Assembly (NCBI GenBank): GCA_937925635.1
Contig: CALALX010000021.1
Coordinates: 32,067 to 96,066, forward strand
Length of the DNA stretch: 64,000 nucleotides
Reading direction: 5' to 3'
From: an uncultured Caulobacter sp.
Lineage (GTDB): Bacteria; Pseudomonadota; Alphaproteobacteria; Caulobacterales; Caulobacteraceae
This document shows, piece by piece, positions 49,816 through 59,045 of this stretch. A model generated the notes under the pieces. The model saw only the letters and a list, made by a program, of their open reading frames with translations, did no database searches and was not told where the DNA came from. A program made the position numbers and the translations under genes. How positions within the stretch are numbered: position 1 is the first letter of the stretch; each line of letters opens with the position of its first letter.

Positions 49816-52305
49816 ATGCGCACCCGCGCCCTGACCGCCATCCTGCTTGCGACGTCCGCCCTGGCCACGCCGGCCCTGGCCCAGACCGCGCCGGCCGCCG
49901 GCGACACCGCCGTCGAAGAGATCGTCGTCACCGCCCAGCGCCGGGAACAGGCGCTGAACGACGTCGGCATGTCGATCCAGGCCTTCGGCGCCGAACAGCT
50001 CGAGGAGCTGCGCGTCACCAACGTGCAGGACCTGTCGGCCGCCGTGCCCAGCTTCACGGTCTCGCGCTCCTACCAGGGCGTGCCGACCTTCACGCTGCGC
50101 GGCATCGGCTTCAACACCATCAACATGTCCGCCACCTCGACCGTCGGCACCTATGTCGACGAAGTCGCCTATGCCTATCCGATGATGCTCAGCGGCCCGG
50201 TCTTCGACCTGGAGCGCGTCGAGGTGCTGAAGGGGCCGCAGGGCACCCTCTATGGCCGCAACACCACCGCCGGCCTGATCAACTTCGTCACCCAGAAGCC
50301 GTCGACGGCGTTCGAGGCGCGCGCCATCGCCGAGGTCGGCAACTACGAGACGATGAACTTCGAGGGCATGGTCAGCGGCCCGATCGCCGAGAACCTGCAA
50401 GGCCGCCTGTCATTCCGCAGCGAGACCAGCGGCGAGGGCTGGCAGGTGTCGCAGAGCCGCGGCGACCGCCTCGGCGAGGTCGAGCGGCTGGGCGTGCGCG
50501 GCGCGCTGGCCTTCCAGCCGACCGACGCCCTGTCGATCGACGCGTCGTTGAACTACTGGGTCAACAAGAGTGACACGCTGGCCGCCCAGGCTATCGGCTT
50601 CACGCCCGGCACAACGCCGCAGACCGTCAATCCGCTCGGCGCCGGCTTCTGGAACGCGCCGGGCCTGGCGACCTTCATCGCCGGCAATCCGCCGAGGAGC
50701 GGCGAGGACGCCGACTGGGCGACGGACGCGCGCCGCACGTCGACGGTCGGCACGACCCCCGGCATCGACAAGCCGCTCGAGGAAGACTCGACCTTCCTCG
50801 GCGCCAAGCTGAACGTTCGCTGGGACATCAACGACGATCTGCGCCTGGTCTCCCTGACCAGCCTGAACAAGATCGTGCGCAAGGGCGTGATGGATTGGGC
50901 CGGCGCGCCCGCCAACGTGCTGATTCAGGACGCCGACGGCGAGATCGAGTCGTTCGCCCAGGAACTGCGCATCGAAGGTGGCAATGATCGCGTCACCTGG
51001 CTCGTGGGCGGCTACTATGGCCGGGACGAGATCACCGACACCAACCAGACGCTGTTCCGCGACAACGCCAACGTCCGCCTGTTCCAGTTCCTGACCGGCC
51101 AGCTGCTGGCCACGCCCTACAACACCGGTCCGCTCCCCGGCGGCGACGGTCCGGGCGGCGTCTACACCGCCGCCCAGGCGGCGAACACGTTCCAGACCTA
51201 CCGCGACGACGGCAATATCGAGACGACCACGGCCAGCGTGTTCGCCAGCGCCGACTGGCAGCTGACCGACAGCCTCAGCCTGACCACCGGCATCCGCTAC
51301 ACCCAGGACAAGCAGGACGCGAACATCTGCTCGCGTGACGTCAACGGCTCGATGCTTCCGAACCTGAACGTCACCAACAAGTACCTGTACCAACTGCGCT
51401 ACGGCGTCACGATCATCGACAACGTCGTCGCCAACGGCTGCTCGACCACCCGCATCAACTGGAACACCATGACCGCGACCCGCGGCGAGGTCGTCACCAG
51501 CCTGGACGAGGACAACATCGCCTGGCGCCTGGCCCTGAACTGGGAAGTCAGCGACGATGTCCTGCTGTTCGGCTCGATCTCGAAGGGGGCCAAGTCGGGC
51601 GGCGCGCCGGTCAACACCGCCAGCCTCTACGAGCAGAACCTCCCGGCCAAGCAGGAACAGCTGCTGGCCTACGAAGTGGGCGTGAAGGCCAGCCTGGCCG
51701 ATCGTCGGGTGCAGGCCAACCTGTCGGCCTTCTACTACGACTACACCGACAAGCAGATGAGCACCTTCAACCCGGACGCGCTCTACACGGCGCTGGCCCG
51801 TCTGCAGAACATCCCTGACTCGCTGGCCTACGGCGTCGATGGCGAGGTGACGGTCCGCGTGACCGACAATTTCACCGCCATCGCCTCGGCGACCTTCCTG
51901 CACACCGAGATCGTAGACTTCGTGGGCACGAACGGCGCCGGCCTGCCGCAGGACTACGACGGCGCGGCCTTCCTCTACAGCCCCGAGTTCCTCGGCAGCC
52001 TCACCCTGATCTATGATCGCGAGATCACCGACGCCCTGGCCCTCAAGGCCGTGGTCAACGGCCGCTACCAGGAAGAGTCGAGCGCCGACCTCGAAGGCAA
52101 TCCGCTGTATGCGATCCCCGAATACGGCCTCCTGAACGCCAGCATCGGCATCGGCTCGACCGACGGCCAATGGGAGGTCAACGCCTGGGCTCGCAACCTG
52201 ACGGACGAGTACTACTGGACGGCGGTGGCCAGCAACGCCAACACGGTGGTGCGTTTCCCGGGCCAAACCCGCACCTTCGGCCTGTCGCTGAGCTACAAGT
52301 ACTGA
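49816..52305 (+). CDS. TonB-dependent outer-membrane receptor
   Basis: 829 residues. Signal peptide cut after ALAQ, then a TonB-box-like EEIVVTAQRREQALND (about 34-50), the plug domain (PSFTVSRSYQGVPTFTLRGIGFNT, VEVLKGPQGTLYGRNTTAGLINFVTQKP) and a beta-barrel ending in the aromatic C-terminus FGLSLSYKY. It imports an unknown ligand; the group is often tied to polysaccharide, siderophore or xenobiotic uptake in Caulobacterales. A strong terminator follows, then an AraC-type regulator on the same strand. Confidence 0.94.
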   Translation: MRTRALTAILLATSALATPALAQTAPAAGDTAVEEIVVTAQRREQALNDVGMSIQAFGAEQLEELRVTNVQDLSAAVPSFTVSRSYQGVPTFTLRGIGFNTINMSATSTVGTYVDEVAYAYPMMLSGPVFDLERVEVLKGPQGTLYGRNTTAGLINFVTQKPSTAFEARAIAEVGNYETMNFEGMVSGPIAENLQGRLSFRSETSGEGWQVSQSRGDRLGEVERLGVRGALAFQPTDALSIDASLNYWVNKSDTLAAQAIGFTPGTTPQTVNPLGAGFWNAPGLATFIAGNPPRSGEDADWATDARRTSTVGTTPGIDKPLEEDSTFLGAKLNVRWDINDDLRLVSLTSLNKIVRKGVMDWAGAPANVLIQDADGEIESFAQELRIEGGNDRVTWLVGGYYGRDEITDTNQTLFRDNANVRLFQFLTGQLLATPYNTGPLPGGDGPGGVYTAAQAANTFQTYRDDGNIETTTASVFASADWQLTDSLSLTTGIRYTQDKQDANICSRDVNGSMLPNLNVTNKYLYQLRYGVTIIDNVVANGCSTTRINWNTMTATRGEVVTSLDEDNIAWRLALNWEVSDDVLLFGSISKGAKSGGAPVNTASLYEQNLPAKQEQLLAYEVGVKASLADRRVQANLSAFYYDYTDKQMSTFNPDALYTALARLQNIPDSLAYGVDGEVTVRVTDNFTAIASATFLHTEIVDFVGTNGAGLPQDYDGAAFLYSPEFLGSLTLIYDREITDALALKAVVNGRYQEESSADLEGNPLYAIPEYGLLNASIGIGSTDGQWEVNAWARNLTDEYYWTAVASNANTVVRFPGQTRTFGLSLSYKY

Positions 52306-52353
52306 CCGAGCTGAGCCACCGGATCCTCCTCCTCCCGTAGGGATCCAGGCCTT

Positions 52354-52394
52354 GGGGCGCGCCGGCGGGGAGCCTGGCGCGCCCCTTCTTTTCT
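52354..52394 (+). terminator. intrinsic terminator after the TonB-dependent receptor
   Basis: A perfect 10-bp stem, GGGGCGCGCC/GGCGCGCCCC, is followed by TTCTTTTC. It lies about 50 bases after the stop and ends the receptor transcript. Confidence 0.88.
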
Positions 52395-52425
52395 GCCGCT
52401 ACGTCACGGTCCTATCTGTCTCGCC

Positions 52426-53472
52426 ATGGTGGCGTACGATGAGGTCGGCGGTCCTCCCTTGCGAGGACGGACGTTCACGGCGGCGGACTTTCGGGTCCCC
52501 GCTCACTACCTGCCGCTTCTGGTCGGGGAGGCCGAGGCGATCGCCCTGACCGGCGGCCCGTTGACCGATGGCGCCCTGCCGTCGATGCGATTTCTGAACC
52601 TGTGCCTCGAACAGATGCGCCGCACCGGGGACGAGGCCTGCGGCGTCAGCCCGGCGCCCGTGCCGACGGGAACTTTCGGCCTGCTGCTGGCCGCCGCCTC
52701 GCAGGGCGACACCTTTGCTGACGCCCTCCGGCGTTTCGCCGACGCGGCGCGGGTGTTGCGGCCGGACATGGTGGTGCGGTTCAGCCGGACGCGGCGGGCG
52801 CTGGAGCTGTCGGTCGGCTACGAAGGCGGTCGCAGCGGTCGCCGGGACCTGCTGACCGAGATCTTCGTCATCACCATCCACTGCGGCCTGCGCTGGCTGA
52901 CGGGCCGGCCGTTGGCGCCCGTGTCCCTGCGCGCCCAGCCGGGGACGGCGCCCATGGGGCCGACCCTGCTCAGGCCGGTGATCTCCACGACGCTTCTGCG
53001 TCGCGGGACCGGCGTGACCATCGGCTATGATCTGGCCGACGCCCGGGTTCCGCTGCGCGCGGTGAAATACCAGCACTGGGGCGCCCACGAGCTGGGCGAG
53101 TTCACGACGCTGCTTGAGGCGGCCGCGCGCCAGATGACGGCCAGCGTCCTTCCCGCCGCGCCGGAGCTGGTCACCCGGGTGCGGACGCTGATCGGACCCA
53201 GGGCCTGGACCGAGCCGGATGTCGCTCGCGCTCTGGGCATGAGCGTCGCCACCCTGCGGCGGCGCCTCTCCGAGGCGGGCGCCTCGTTCCGCGCCCTGTC
53301 ATCCGAAGCGCGGCGCGACGCGGCGGCCAGCCTGCTGGTCACGGGGCGCGGCCTTGAGGACGTGGCCGCCGAACTGGGGTTCTCGGACGCCCGCAGCCTG
53401 CGCCGCGCCTGTCGGACCTGGTTCGGCGTCACGCCGAGCGAATATCGCCGACAGCGCCTGGATAGCGATTGA
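52426..53472 (+). CDS. AraC-family transcriptional regulator
   Basis: 348 residues. The N-terminal 200 residues are an OruR/ArgR-type sensing domain (AraC_binding-2-like), and the C-terminal 90 are two helix-turn-helix units (VARALGMSVATLRRRLSEAGASF and DVAAELGFSDARSLRRACRTWFGVTPSEYRR). It probably controls nearby genes; the TonB-dependent receptor upstream is the first candidate. The inducer is unknown. The terminator before it makes it a separate transcript. Confidence 0.88.
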   Translation: MVAYDEVGGPPLRGRTFTAADFRVPAHYLPLLVGEAEAIALTGGPLTDGALPSMRFLNLCLEQMRRTGDEACGVSPAPVPTGTFGLLLAAASQGDTFADALRRFADAARVLRPDMVVRFSRTRRALELSVGYEGGRSGRRDLLTEIFVITIHCGLRWLTGRPLAPVSLRAQPGTAPMGPTLLRPVISTTLLRRGTGVTIGYDLADARVPLRAVKYQHWGAHELGEFTTLLEAAARQMTASVLPAAPELVTRVRTLIGPRAWTEPDVARALGMSVATLRRRLSEAGASFRALSSEARRDAAASLLVTGRGLEDVAAELGFSDARSLRRACRTWFGVTPSEYRRQRLDSD

Positions 53473-53525
53473 AAACGCACCCGGTCTCCGGCAGGCTTCG
53501 TCCCAACCAGACATGAGGCTCCGCC

Positions 53526-54044
53526 ATGACCATCTCGCTTTATGACATCACTGTCGGCCAGTATCTGCAGACGGCCGGCGCCGCGGAGGCCTTCCTCGCC
53601 CGGGGCCTCGCCCATTGCGGCGACAACGGCATTGATCCGGAAACCCTGCTCGCCGCCCGCCTGGCGCCCGACATGCTGCCTCTGGCCTTCCAGTGCGCGT
53701 CCATCGCCCACCATTCGATCGGCGCGATCGAAGGGACAAAGGCCGGCGCCTCCGGCCCGCCGCAGGGCGCGCCGGCGACCTACGCCGAGGCCCAGGCCCT
53801 GATCACCGACACCATCGCCAAGCTCAAGGCGCTCACCCCGGACGAGGTCAATGGCCTGGCCGGCAAGGACGTCACCTTCGCCATCGGCAGCTTCAAGCTG
53901 CCCTTCGTCGCGGAGGGCTTCCTGATGTCGTTCTCGCTGCCGAACTTCTACTTCCACGCCACCACGGCCTACGACATCCTGCGCGCCAACGGCGTGCCGC
54001 TCGGCAAGCGCGACTTCATGGGCGCGCTGAAACTGAAGGGATGA
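53526..54044 (+). CDS. DUF1993-family protein
   Basis: 172 residues, all alpha-helical in character. SLYDITVGQYLQTAGAAEAFLARG at the start, LAPDMLPLAFQCASIAHHS near 50 and FSLPNFYFHATTAYDILRANGVPLGKRDFMG at the end match DUF1993, a DinB-like four-helix bundle. His residues in AHHS and FHATTAY could bind a metal, as in DinB proteins. The function is unknown. It lies 53 bases behind the AraC gene on the same strand. Confidence 0.87.
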   Translation: MTISLYDITVGQYLQTAGAAEAFLARGLAHCGDNGIDPETLLAARLAPDMLPLAFQCASIAHHSIGAIEGTKAGASGPPQGAPATYAEAQALITDTIAKLKALTPDEVNGLAGKDVTFAIGSFKLPFVAEGFLMSFSLPNFYFHATTAYDILRANGVPLGKRDFMGALKLKG

Positions 54045-54050
54045 TCCACC

Positions 54051-54166
54051 CATCGTCATCCTCGCCTTCGTGGCGAGGACCCCTGTTTCGGTTCGCAGGT
54101 GAGAGCGTGGTCACACTCTCACGATGAAGCTGAGCAAGGGGTCCTCGGGACGAGCCCGAGGACGAC
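54051..54166. repeat. composite inverted repeat between DUF1993 and the aminotransferase
   Basis: AGGACCCCT (near 54076) pairs with AGGGGTCCT (near 54138), and inside is a smaller stem, GTGAGAG/CTCTCAC, near 54099-54122. It also carries CGTCATCCTCG-type ends, as in other dispersed intergenic elements. It sits between two convergent genes and may serve as a terminator. Confidence 0.6.
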
Positions 54167-54179
54167 GGTTGTAAAACGA

Positions 54180-55319
54180 TCAGGCGACCGCACCCCGCGC
54201 CGCGAACCAGGGCGTCAGGCGACGCAGGGCCTCCTCGACCTCGGGGGTCGAGACCGCGAAGCTGATGCGGATGAACTTCCGCCCCTCGACGGGGTCGAAG
54301 TCCACGCCCGAGGCCGTCGCCACGCCGGTGTCGCGTAGCAGCTGGTGGCAGAACGCCAGGCTGTCGTCGGTCAGGTGCGCCACATTGGCGTAGATGTAGA
54401 AGGCTCCGTCCGGCGGCGCGATTTCGCGCAGCCCCAGCGCCGGCAGCGCGTCCAGAAGCAGGGCGCGGTTGCGGCGATAGACCTCGACATGGCCCTCGAG
54501 CTCGTCCCGGCAGTCCATCGCGACCAGGCCGGCGTGCTGGCTCAGGGACGGCGCGGTCAGGAACAGGTTGCCGACATAGGCGCGCGCGGCGCCGATCAGG
54601 TCGCGCGGCGCCAGCAGCCAGCCCAGCCGCCAACCGACCATGCTGAAGTACTTGGAGAAGCTGTTCACGATGATCGCCGAGGGCTCGTACTGCAGCATCG
54701 AGGCGCAGGGCCCGACGTAGCTGAGGCCGTGGTAGATCTCGTCGGAGACGATGCGGATCCCGCGCTCGCGGCAGACGTCGGCGATGGCCGCCAGCTCGGT
54801 CGGCGCGATGATGGTCCCGGTCGGGTTGGCCGGGCTGGCGATGATCACGCCCTTCGGCGCCGGATCGAGCGCGGCCAGATGCGCGGCGGTCAGCTGGAAG
54901 CGATCCTCGGGCCCGCAGGCGATCTCCACCGGCTCCAGGTGCAGGGCCTTGAGCGTGTTGCGGTAGGCGACGTAGCCTGGCCGGGCCAGGGCCACCCGGT
55001 CGCCGGGTTCGAACGCCGACAGCAGCGCCAGCACCAGGGCCGGCGAGGCGCCGCAGGTGATCACGAAGCGATCGGCCTCGACCGCGACGCCGTAGCTGTC
55101 GGCATAGTGCCTCACCAGCCGGTCGCGCAGGGCCGGGCTCTCCCAGTAGCCCATGCCGTCGGTATCGAGCACCGCGTGCGCGCGGGCGATGGCGGCCGCC
55201 GGCGCGCCGGTCGAGGGCTGGCCGAACTCCATGTGGATGATCGACCGCCCCTCCAGCTTCAGCTGATGCGCGAGGCGGCTGATCGAAATGGCGTGGAAGG
55301 GGTCGATGCGGACGGACAT
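54180..55319 (-). CDS. class I/II pyridoxal-phosphate aminotransferase
   Basis: 379 residues. Fold-type I marks: EFGQPSTGAP near 30, IASPANPTGTIIAPTELAAIADVC (Asn of the PLP site), VSDEIYHGLSYVG (Asp, Tyr) and NSFSKYFSMVGWRLGW (PLP Lys in SFSKYF). The substrate is not given by the sequence; it is most like the aspartate/aromatic or alanine-type branch. The start is ATG 55319; the longer open frame upstream (to 56288) is a shadow of the M16 peptidase gene. It lies in the same direction as the M16 gene with a repeat between. Confidence 0.9.
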   Translation of the reverse strand: MSVRIDPFHAISISRLAHQLKLEGRSIIHMEFGQPSTGAPAAAIARAHAVLDTDGMGYWESPALRDRLVRHYADSYGVAVEADRFVITCGASPALVLALLSAFEPGDRVALARPGYVAYRNTLKALHLEPVEIACGPEDRFQLTAAHLAALDPAPKGVIIASPANPTGTIIAPTELAAIADVCRERGIRIVSDEIYHGLSYVGPCASMLQYEPSAIIVNSFSKYFSMVGWRLGWLLAPRDLIGAARAYVGNLFLTAPSLSQHAGLVAMDCRDELEGHVEVYRRNRALLLDALPALGLREIAPPDGAFYIYANVAHLTDDSLAFCHQLLRDTGVATASGVDFDPVEGRKFIRISFAVSTPEVEEALRRLTPWFAARGAVA

Positions 55320-55332
55320 GCCTTGCCCATAC

Positions 55333-55466
55333 CTGTCATCCCGGCCGAAGCGAAGCCCACGGGTCGCGCGATGCGCGCCCGAGGACAGGCTATGAGCCGG
55401 GACCCAGAAGCCGGCCTGCGGCACCGGCTGGGTCCCGGGGCGGTCTGCGACCGCCCGGGATGACAG
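55333..55466. repeat. inverted-repeat element with CTGTCATCCCGG ends (copy 2)
   Basis: CTGTCATCCCGG (55333-55344) and CCGGGATGACAG (55455-55466) are perfect inverted repeats. Its core ends share TGTCATCCCGG with the copy at 41423-41526. It lies between the aminotransferase start and the M16 peptidase stop. Confidence 0.72.
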
Positions 55467-55477
55467 TGAGTTGGAGC

Positions 55478-58342
55478 CTACTTCGCCGCCGGAGCCGGCC
55501 CCTTCAGCGACGGAGCGTCGAGGTTCAGCTCGCCGATCGGGATCAGCTCCGCGCCCGGCAGGACGGTGGTCATCCTGTCGCCGAACAGCTTGCTGTCGCC
55601 GACCACGATGACGCTGGCCTTGGACGGGTCGAAGACGTCGGTGGCGAAGGCCGAGACCTCGGCGGCCGTGACCGCCTCGACCTTGCTCGTGAACACGGTC
55701 ATCTCGTTGAGGTCGATGCCCGCCACGGCGAGGCCGCCCAGGATGCCGGCCAGGCCGTCGGTGGTGCCGAGGTCGCGGCCGAAGTCGCCGACCAGCACGG
55801 ACTTGCGGGCCGCAAGCTCGGCGTCCGAGGCCGGAATCGTGGCCATGCCCTTCATCTCGCCGCGGATCAGCTCGACGACCTCGGCGGCCGACTCGTTCTT
55901 GGTCTGGGTCGAGGCGGTGAAGCTGCCGACCACCCGGCGGGCGGTCAGGCCCGAACCGGCGCCGTAGGCGAGGCCGCGTTTCACGCGGATTTCCTGATTC
56001 AGACGGGCCGAGTAGCCGCCGCCGAGCACGGTGTTGGCGACCATCCCCGAGTAGTAGCGCGGATCGCTGCGGGCGATGCCGCGTCGGGTGACGACCACGG
56101 CCGCCTGGCCGGCGTTGGGCATGTCGATGACGACATTGCGCGGCGCGGCCACCAGGTCGGCGGTCGGCCGGGCCGGCAGCGGCGCGTCCGGCTTCTTCCA
56201 GGCGCCGAAGGCCTGCTCGGCGAGCGCAAAACCCTCCTCCGGCGTCAGGTCGCCGACGATGACCAGCACGGCATTGTCCGGCCGCCACCAGGTCCTGTGC
56301 ACGGCGGTCAGGTCATCGCGGGTCAGCAGCGGCAGCGAGCCGGGCGTGCCGCCGGCGACGTGGCCGTAGGGCGTGCCGGCGTAGAGGATCGGCGAGGACA
56401 CGAAGCCCGCGACGGTCGCCGGGTTCTTGAGCGCCACCTGGTAGCCGTCCAGCGACTGTTCGCGGACGCGGTCCAGTTCAGACTGAGCGAAGGCGGGATT
56501 GAGGACCACGTCGGCCATGATCGCCATCGAGGCCTTCAGGTTCTGCGGCATGACGTTGAGCGTCACGGACGAAGCCTCCCAGCCCGAGCCCGCGCCGAGG
56601 TCGGCGCCGAGGGCCTCGGTCTCGGTGGCGATCTGCTGGGCGCTGCGGTTTGTGGTGCCCTCGGTCAGCAACTCGGCCATCATCGCCGAGGCGCCGGCGC
56701 GGCCGGCAGGATCGACGGCGGCGCCGGAGAGCACCGAAAGGTCGGCCGTCACCAGCGGCAGGTCGCTGCTGCGCGAGACGATCACCCGCAGGCCGTTGGC
56801 CAGGGTCTTCTCCGCGGGCGCCGGCAGGGTCGGCGAGACGGGAACTCCCAGGCTCGGCGGCGCCTGGCGGCCGCCCTCCGGCGCCAGGGCCCAGACCTTG
56901 CCGGTGAACTTGGGCGAGACCACCTGCGCCGGCTTGGCCTCGACCGGCGGCGTCACGCCGGCCGGGCGCTGCGACTCGTCGAGGTAGCGGATCACGACGC
57001 GGGTATCATCCGTCAGGTACTTGCGGGCCACGCGCTGGACGTCCGCGGCGGTCACGGCCTGAAGCTCGGCGATGCCGGAGTTGGCCTTGGCCACGTCGCC
57101 CTCGAAGATCAGGGCCGAGCCGAGCGCGCTGGCGCGGCCGTCGATGGTCTCGCGTTCACGCACTTCGCCGGCGACGAGCTCGGTCTTGGCCTCGGCCAGT
57201 TCGGCGGCGGTCGGCGGGGCGTCGCGCAGGCGCGCGACTTCGGCCATCAGCGCCGTCTCGCCCTCTTCCGCGGTCTTGCCGCCGGCCATGATGGCGGCGA
57301 CGTAGAATAGCCCCGGCTGGGCCGCGCCCTCGTTGTTCGAGAAGGCGCTCTGGGCGATCTGCTGCTCATAGACCATGCTGTTGTAGAGCCGCGAGGACTT
57401 GCCGCCCGACAGGATGGAGTCGAGCACGGTCAGGGCCGCCGTGTCCGGGTCGGACGCCGCCGGCGCCTGCCAGGTGATGGCCACGGCCGGCAGCGGCACA
57501 TTCGGGGCGTAGGCGGTGACCGTCTTGCTGGCGGTCCGCGCCGGCTCCTTCACAGTCACGCGCGGCATGACCGTCTTGGGCGTGGCCAGGGGCGCGAAGT
57601 ACTTGTCGACCCAGCTGTTGAGCTGCGCCTCCTCGAAGTTGCCGACCACGATCAGCGCGGCATTGTCCGGCCGGTAGTAGGTGGCGTGGAAGTTCAACAC
57701 GTCGTCGATCGTCGCCGCGTCGAGATCCTCGATCGAGCCGATGCCCGGCCGCTTGTACGGGTGGACCGTATAGGAGGCCTTCGGGATTTCGATGCGGAAG
57801 AAACGGCCGTAGGGGTTGGCGAGCACGCGCTGGCGAAGTTCCTCCTTCACCACGTCGCGTTCGGACTTGAAGCTGGCCTCGTCGACGACCAGCGAGCCGA
57901 GGCGCTGGCTCTCGGCCCACAGCAGCCGCTCCAGATGATTGGCGGGCACGACCTCGTAGTAGGCGGTGGTGTCGTTGGCCGTGAAGGCGTTGTTGAAGCC
58001 GCCCACGTCCTCGGTCATGCGGTCGAAGCTTTCCGACGGCATGTCCTTCGTCGCCTTGAACATCAGGTGCTCGAACAGGTGGGCGAAGCCCGAGCGGCCG
58101 TTGGGATCGTCCTTGGCGCCGACGCCATACCAGACCTGCACCGTCACGTTCGGCGTGGTGCGGTCGAGCGAGTAGTAGAGCTTCATGCCGTTGGGCAGCG
58201 TGCGGCTCTTGAAGGTGATCGGCGGAACCTCGGCCGACGCGGTGGCGACGGCGGGCGCGGCCTGGGCCAGGGCGATGGCGGGAACGAGGGCGCTCGTGGA
58301 GAGCGCGAAGGCGAGGAACAGGGCCTTGGCCGAGCGGTTCAT
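55478..58342 (-). CDS. M16-family zinc peptidase (pitrilysin-like), two-domain
   Basis: 954 residues. Signal peptide (cut near ALAQA), then an active first half with HLFEHLMF (inverted zinc motif HxxEH) followed some 75 residues later by the third ligand Glu in the SERDVVKEELRQ block, and a second M16 half that lacks the zinc motif (the usual inactive partner). It acts in the periplasm on short or misfolded peptides. The start is ATG 58342, which gives a correct signal peptide; 58381 would add 13 residues. It is a single gene transcribed toward the aminotransferase. Confidence 0.92.
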   Translation of the reverse strand: MNRSAKALFLAFALSTSALVPAIALAQAAPAVATASAEVPPITFKSRTLPNGMKLYYSLDRTTPNVTVQVWYGVGAKDDPNGRSGFAHLFEHLMFKATKDMPSESFDRMTEDVGGFNNAFTANDTTAYYEVVPANHLERLLWAESQRLGSLVVDEASFKSERDVVKEELRQRVLANPYGRFFRIEIPKASYTVHPYKRPGIGSIEDLDAATIDDVLNFHATYYRPDNAALIVVGNFEEAQLNSWVDKYFAPLATPKTVMPRVTVKEPARTASKTVTAYAPNVPLPAVAITWQAPAASDPDTAALTVLDSILSGGKSSRLYNSMVYEQQIAQSAFSNNEGAAQPGLFYVAAIMAGGKTAEEGETALMAEVARLRDAPPTAAELAEAKTELVAGEVRERETIDGRASALGSALIFEGDVAKANSGIAELQAVTAADVQRVARKYLTDDTRVVIRYLDESQRPAGVTPPVEAKPAQVVSPKFTGKVWALAPEGGRQAPPSLGVPVSPTLPAPAEKTLANGLRVIVSRSSDLPLVTADLSVLSGAAVDPAGRAGASAMMAELLTEGTTNRSAQQIATETEALGADLGAGSGWEASSVTLNVMPQNLKASMAIMADVVLNPAFAQSELDRVREQSLDGYQVALKNPATVAGFVSSPILYAGTPYGHVAGGTPGSLPLLTRDDLTAVHRTWWRPDNAVLVIVGDLTPEEGFALAEQAFGAWKKPDAPLPARPTADLVAAPRNVVIDMPNAGQAAVVVTRRGIARSDPRYYSGMVANTVLGGGYSARLNQEIRVKRGLAYGAGSGLTARRVVGSFTASTQTKNESAAEVVELIRGEMKGMATIPASDAELAARKSVLVGDFGRDLGTTDGLAGILGGLAVAGIDLNEMTVFTSKVEAVTAAEVSAFATDVFDPSKASVIVVGDSKLFGDRMTTVLPGAELIPIGELNLDAPSLKGPAPAAK

Positions 58343-58434
58343 GAGCAGCTCCGGAAACACGGGTCGCGCGGACCCTAGCATCGGGTGCGCCGAGCCGTGG
58401 ATTACGGTCCTGTCATGAAGCGTGAATCGGTGGC

Positions 58435-59031
58435 TCAGCCGTCCGACTGCCGCTCCGCCTCGGCGCGCAGGGCCATCAGCGCCCGGGCCACGTCGCGGCG
58501 CATGGCGGCGCGGGTGACCAGGGCGGGCGCCGAGATCGGCGACGTGGCCCTATTCTCGTAGAGCACGCGGGTGCGGCCGCCGGGCAGCGGCTCCAGCCGC
58601 CACTGGCCCTGGCAGACGCGGATGTCGCCGCCCACGCAGCGGAAGCGGATGCGCCGTTCCGGTTCGAATTCCGAGCGGAACACAGTCCGGAACGTCGGCG
58701 TGAGCACCGCCCAGCGGACGGTCATCTCCCGCACGTCCCAGCGGCCGGCCGGATCGCTTTGGGTGACGCGGCAGGAGCGGACTCCGGGCGCCATCCGGCC
58801 GGCTCGCCCGCAGTCGAGGATGGTGCGCCAGACCACGGCCGGTGCGGCGTCAATGTCCACTGCGCCATGGACGACGCCGGCCGCGCCATCGGGATCGGAC
58901 CTGACGTCGGCGTGGACATCGCCGCGGGCCAGCCGGGCCAGGGCCTCGGCCGGCGGCGACCACTCGGCCCGCGCCGGAGAGGCGGCTGTCAGGAACAGGC
59001 AAAGGAGGGCGAGGCCGATGCGCATGATCAT
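58435..59031 (-). CDS. secreted SRPBCC (START/Bet-v-1-like) protein
   Basis: 198 residues. Signal peptide (MRIGLALLCLFLTAASPARA), then a hydrophobic-cavity domain: VVHGAVDIDAAPAVVWRTILDCGRAGRMAPGVRSC is the SRPBCC opening, and GRTRVLYENRATS is near the end. Cysteines at DCGRAG, SCRV, RCVGGD and VCQG may pair. The ligand is unknown, maybe a lipid or quinone-like molecule. I choose ATG 59031 (GGCGGGG before it); ATG 59025 is close. It lies 14 bases after acs on the same strand. Confidence 0.75.
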   Translation of the reverse strand: MIMRIGLALLCLFLTAASPARAEWSPPAEALARLARGDVHADVRSDPDGAAGVVHGAVDIDAAPAVVWRTILDCGRAGRMAPGVRSCRVTQSDPAGRWDVREMTVRWAVLTPTFRTVFRSEFEPERRIRFRCVGGDIRVCQGQWRLEPLPGGRTRVLYENRATSPISAPALVTRAAMRRDVARALMALRAEAERQSDG

Positions 59032-59045
59032 CGCCCCGCCGGACT

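Noticed and set aside
55460..57310. A 616-codon plus-strand open frame across the M16 peptidase
   Set aside because: A shadow of the M16 gene on the other strand, with no recognisable domain.
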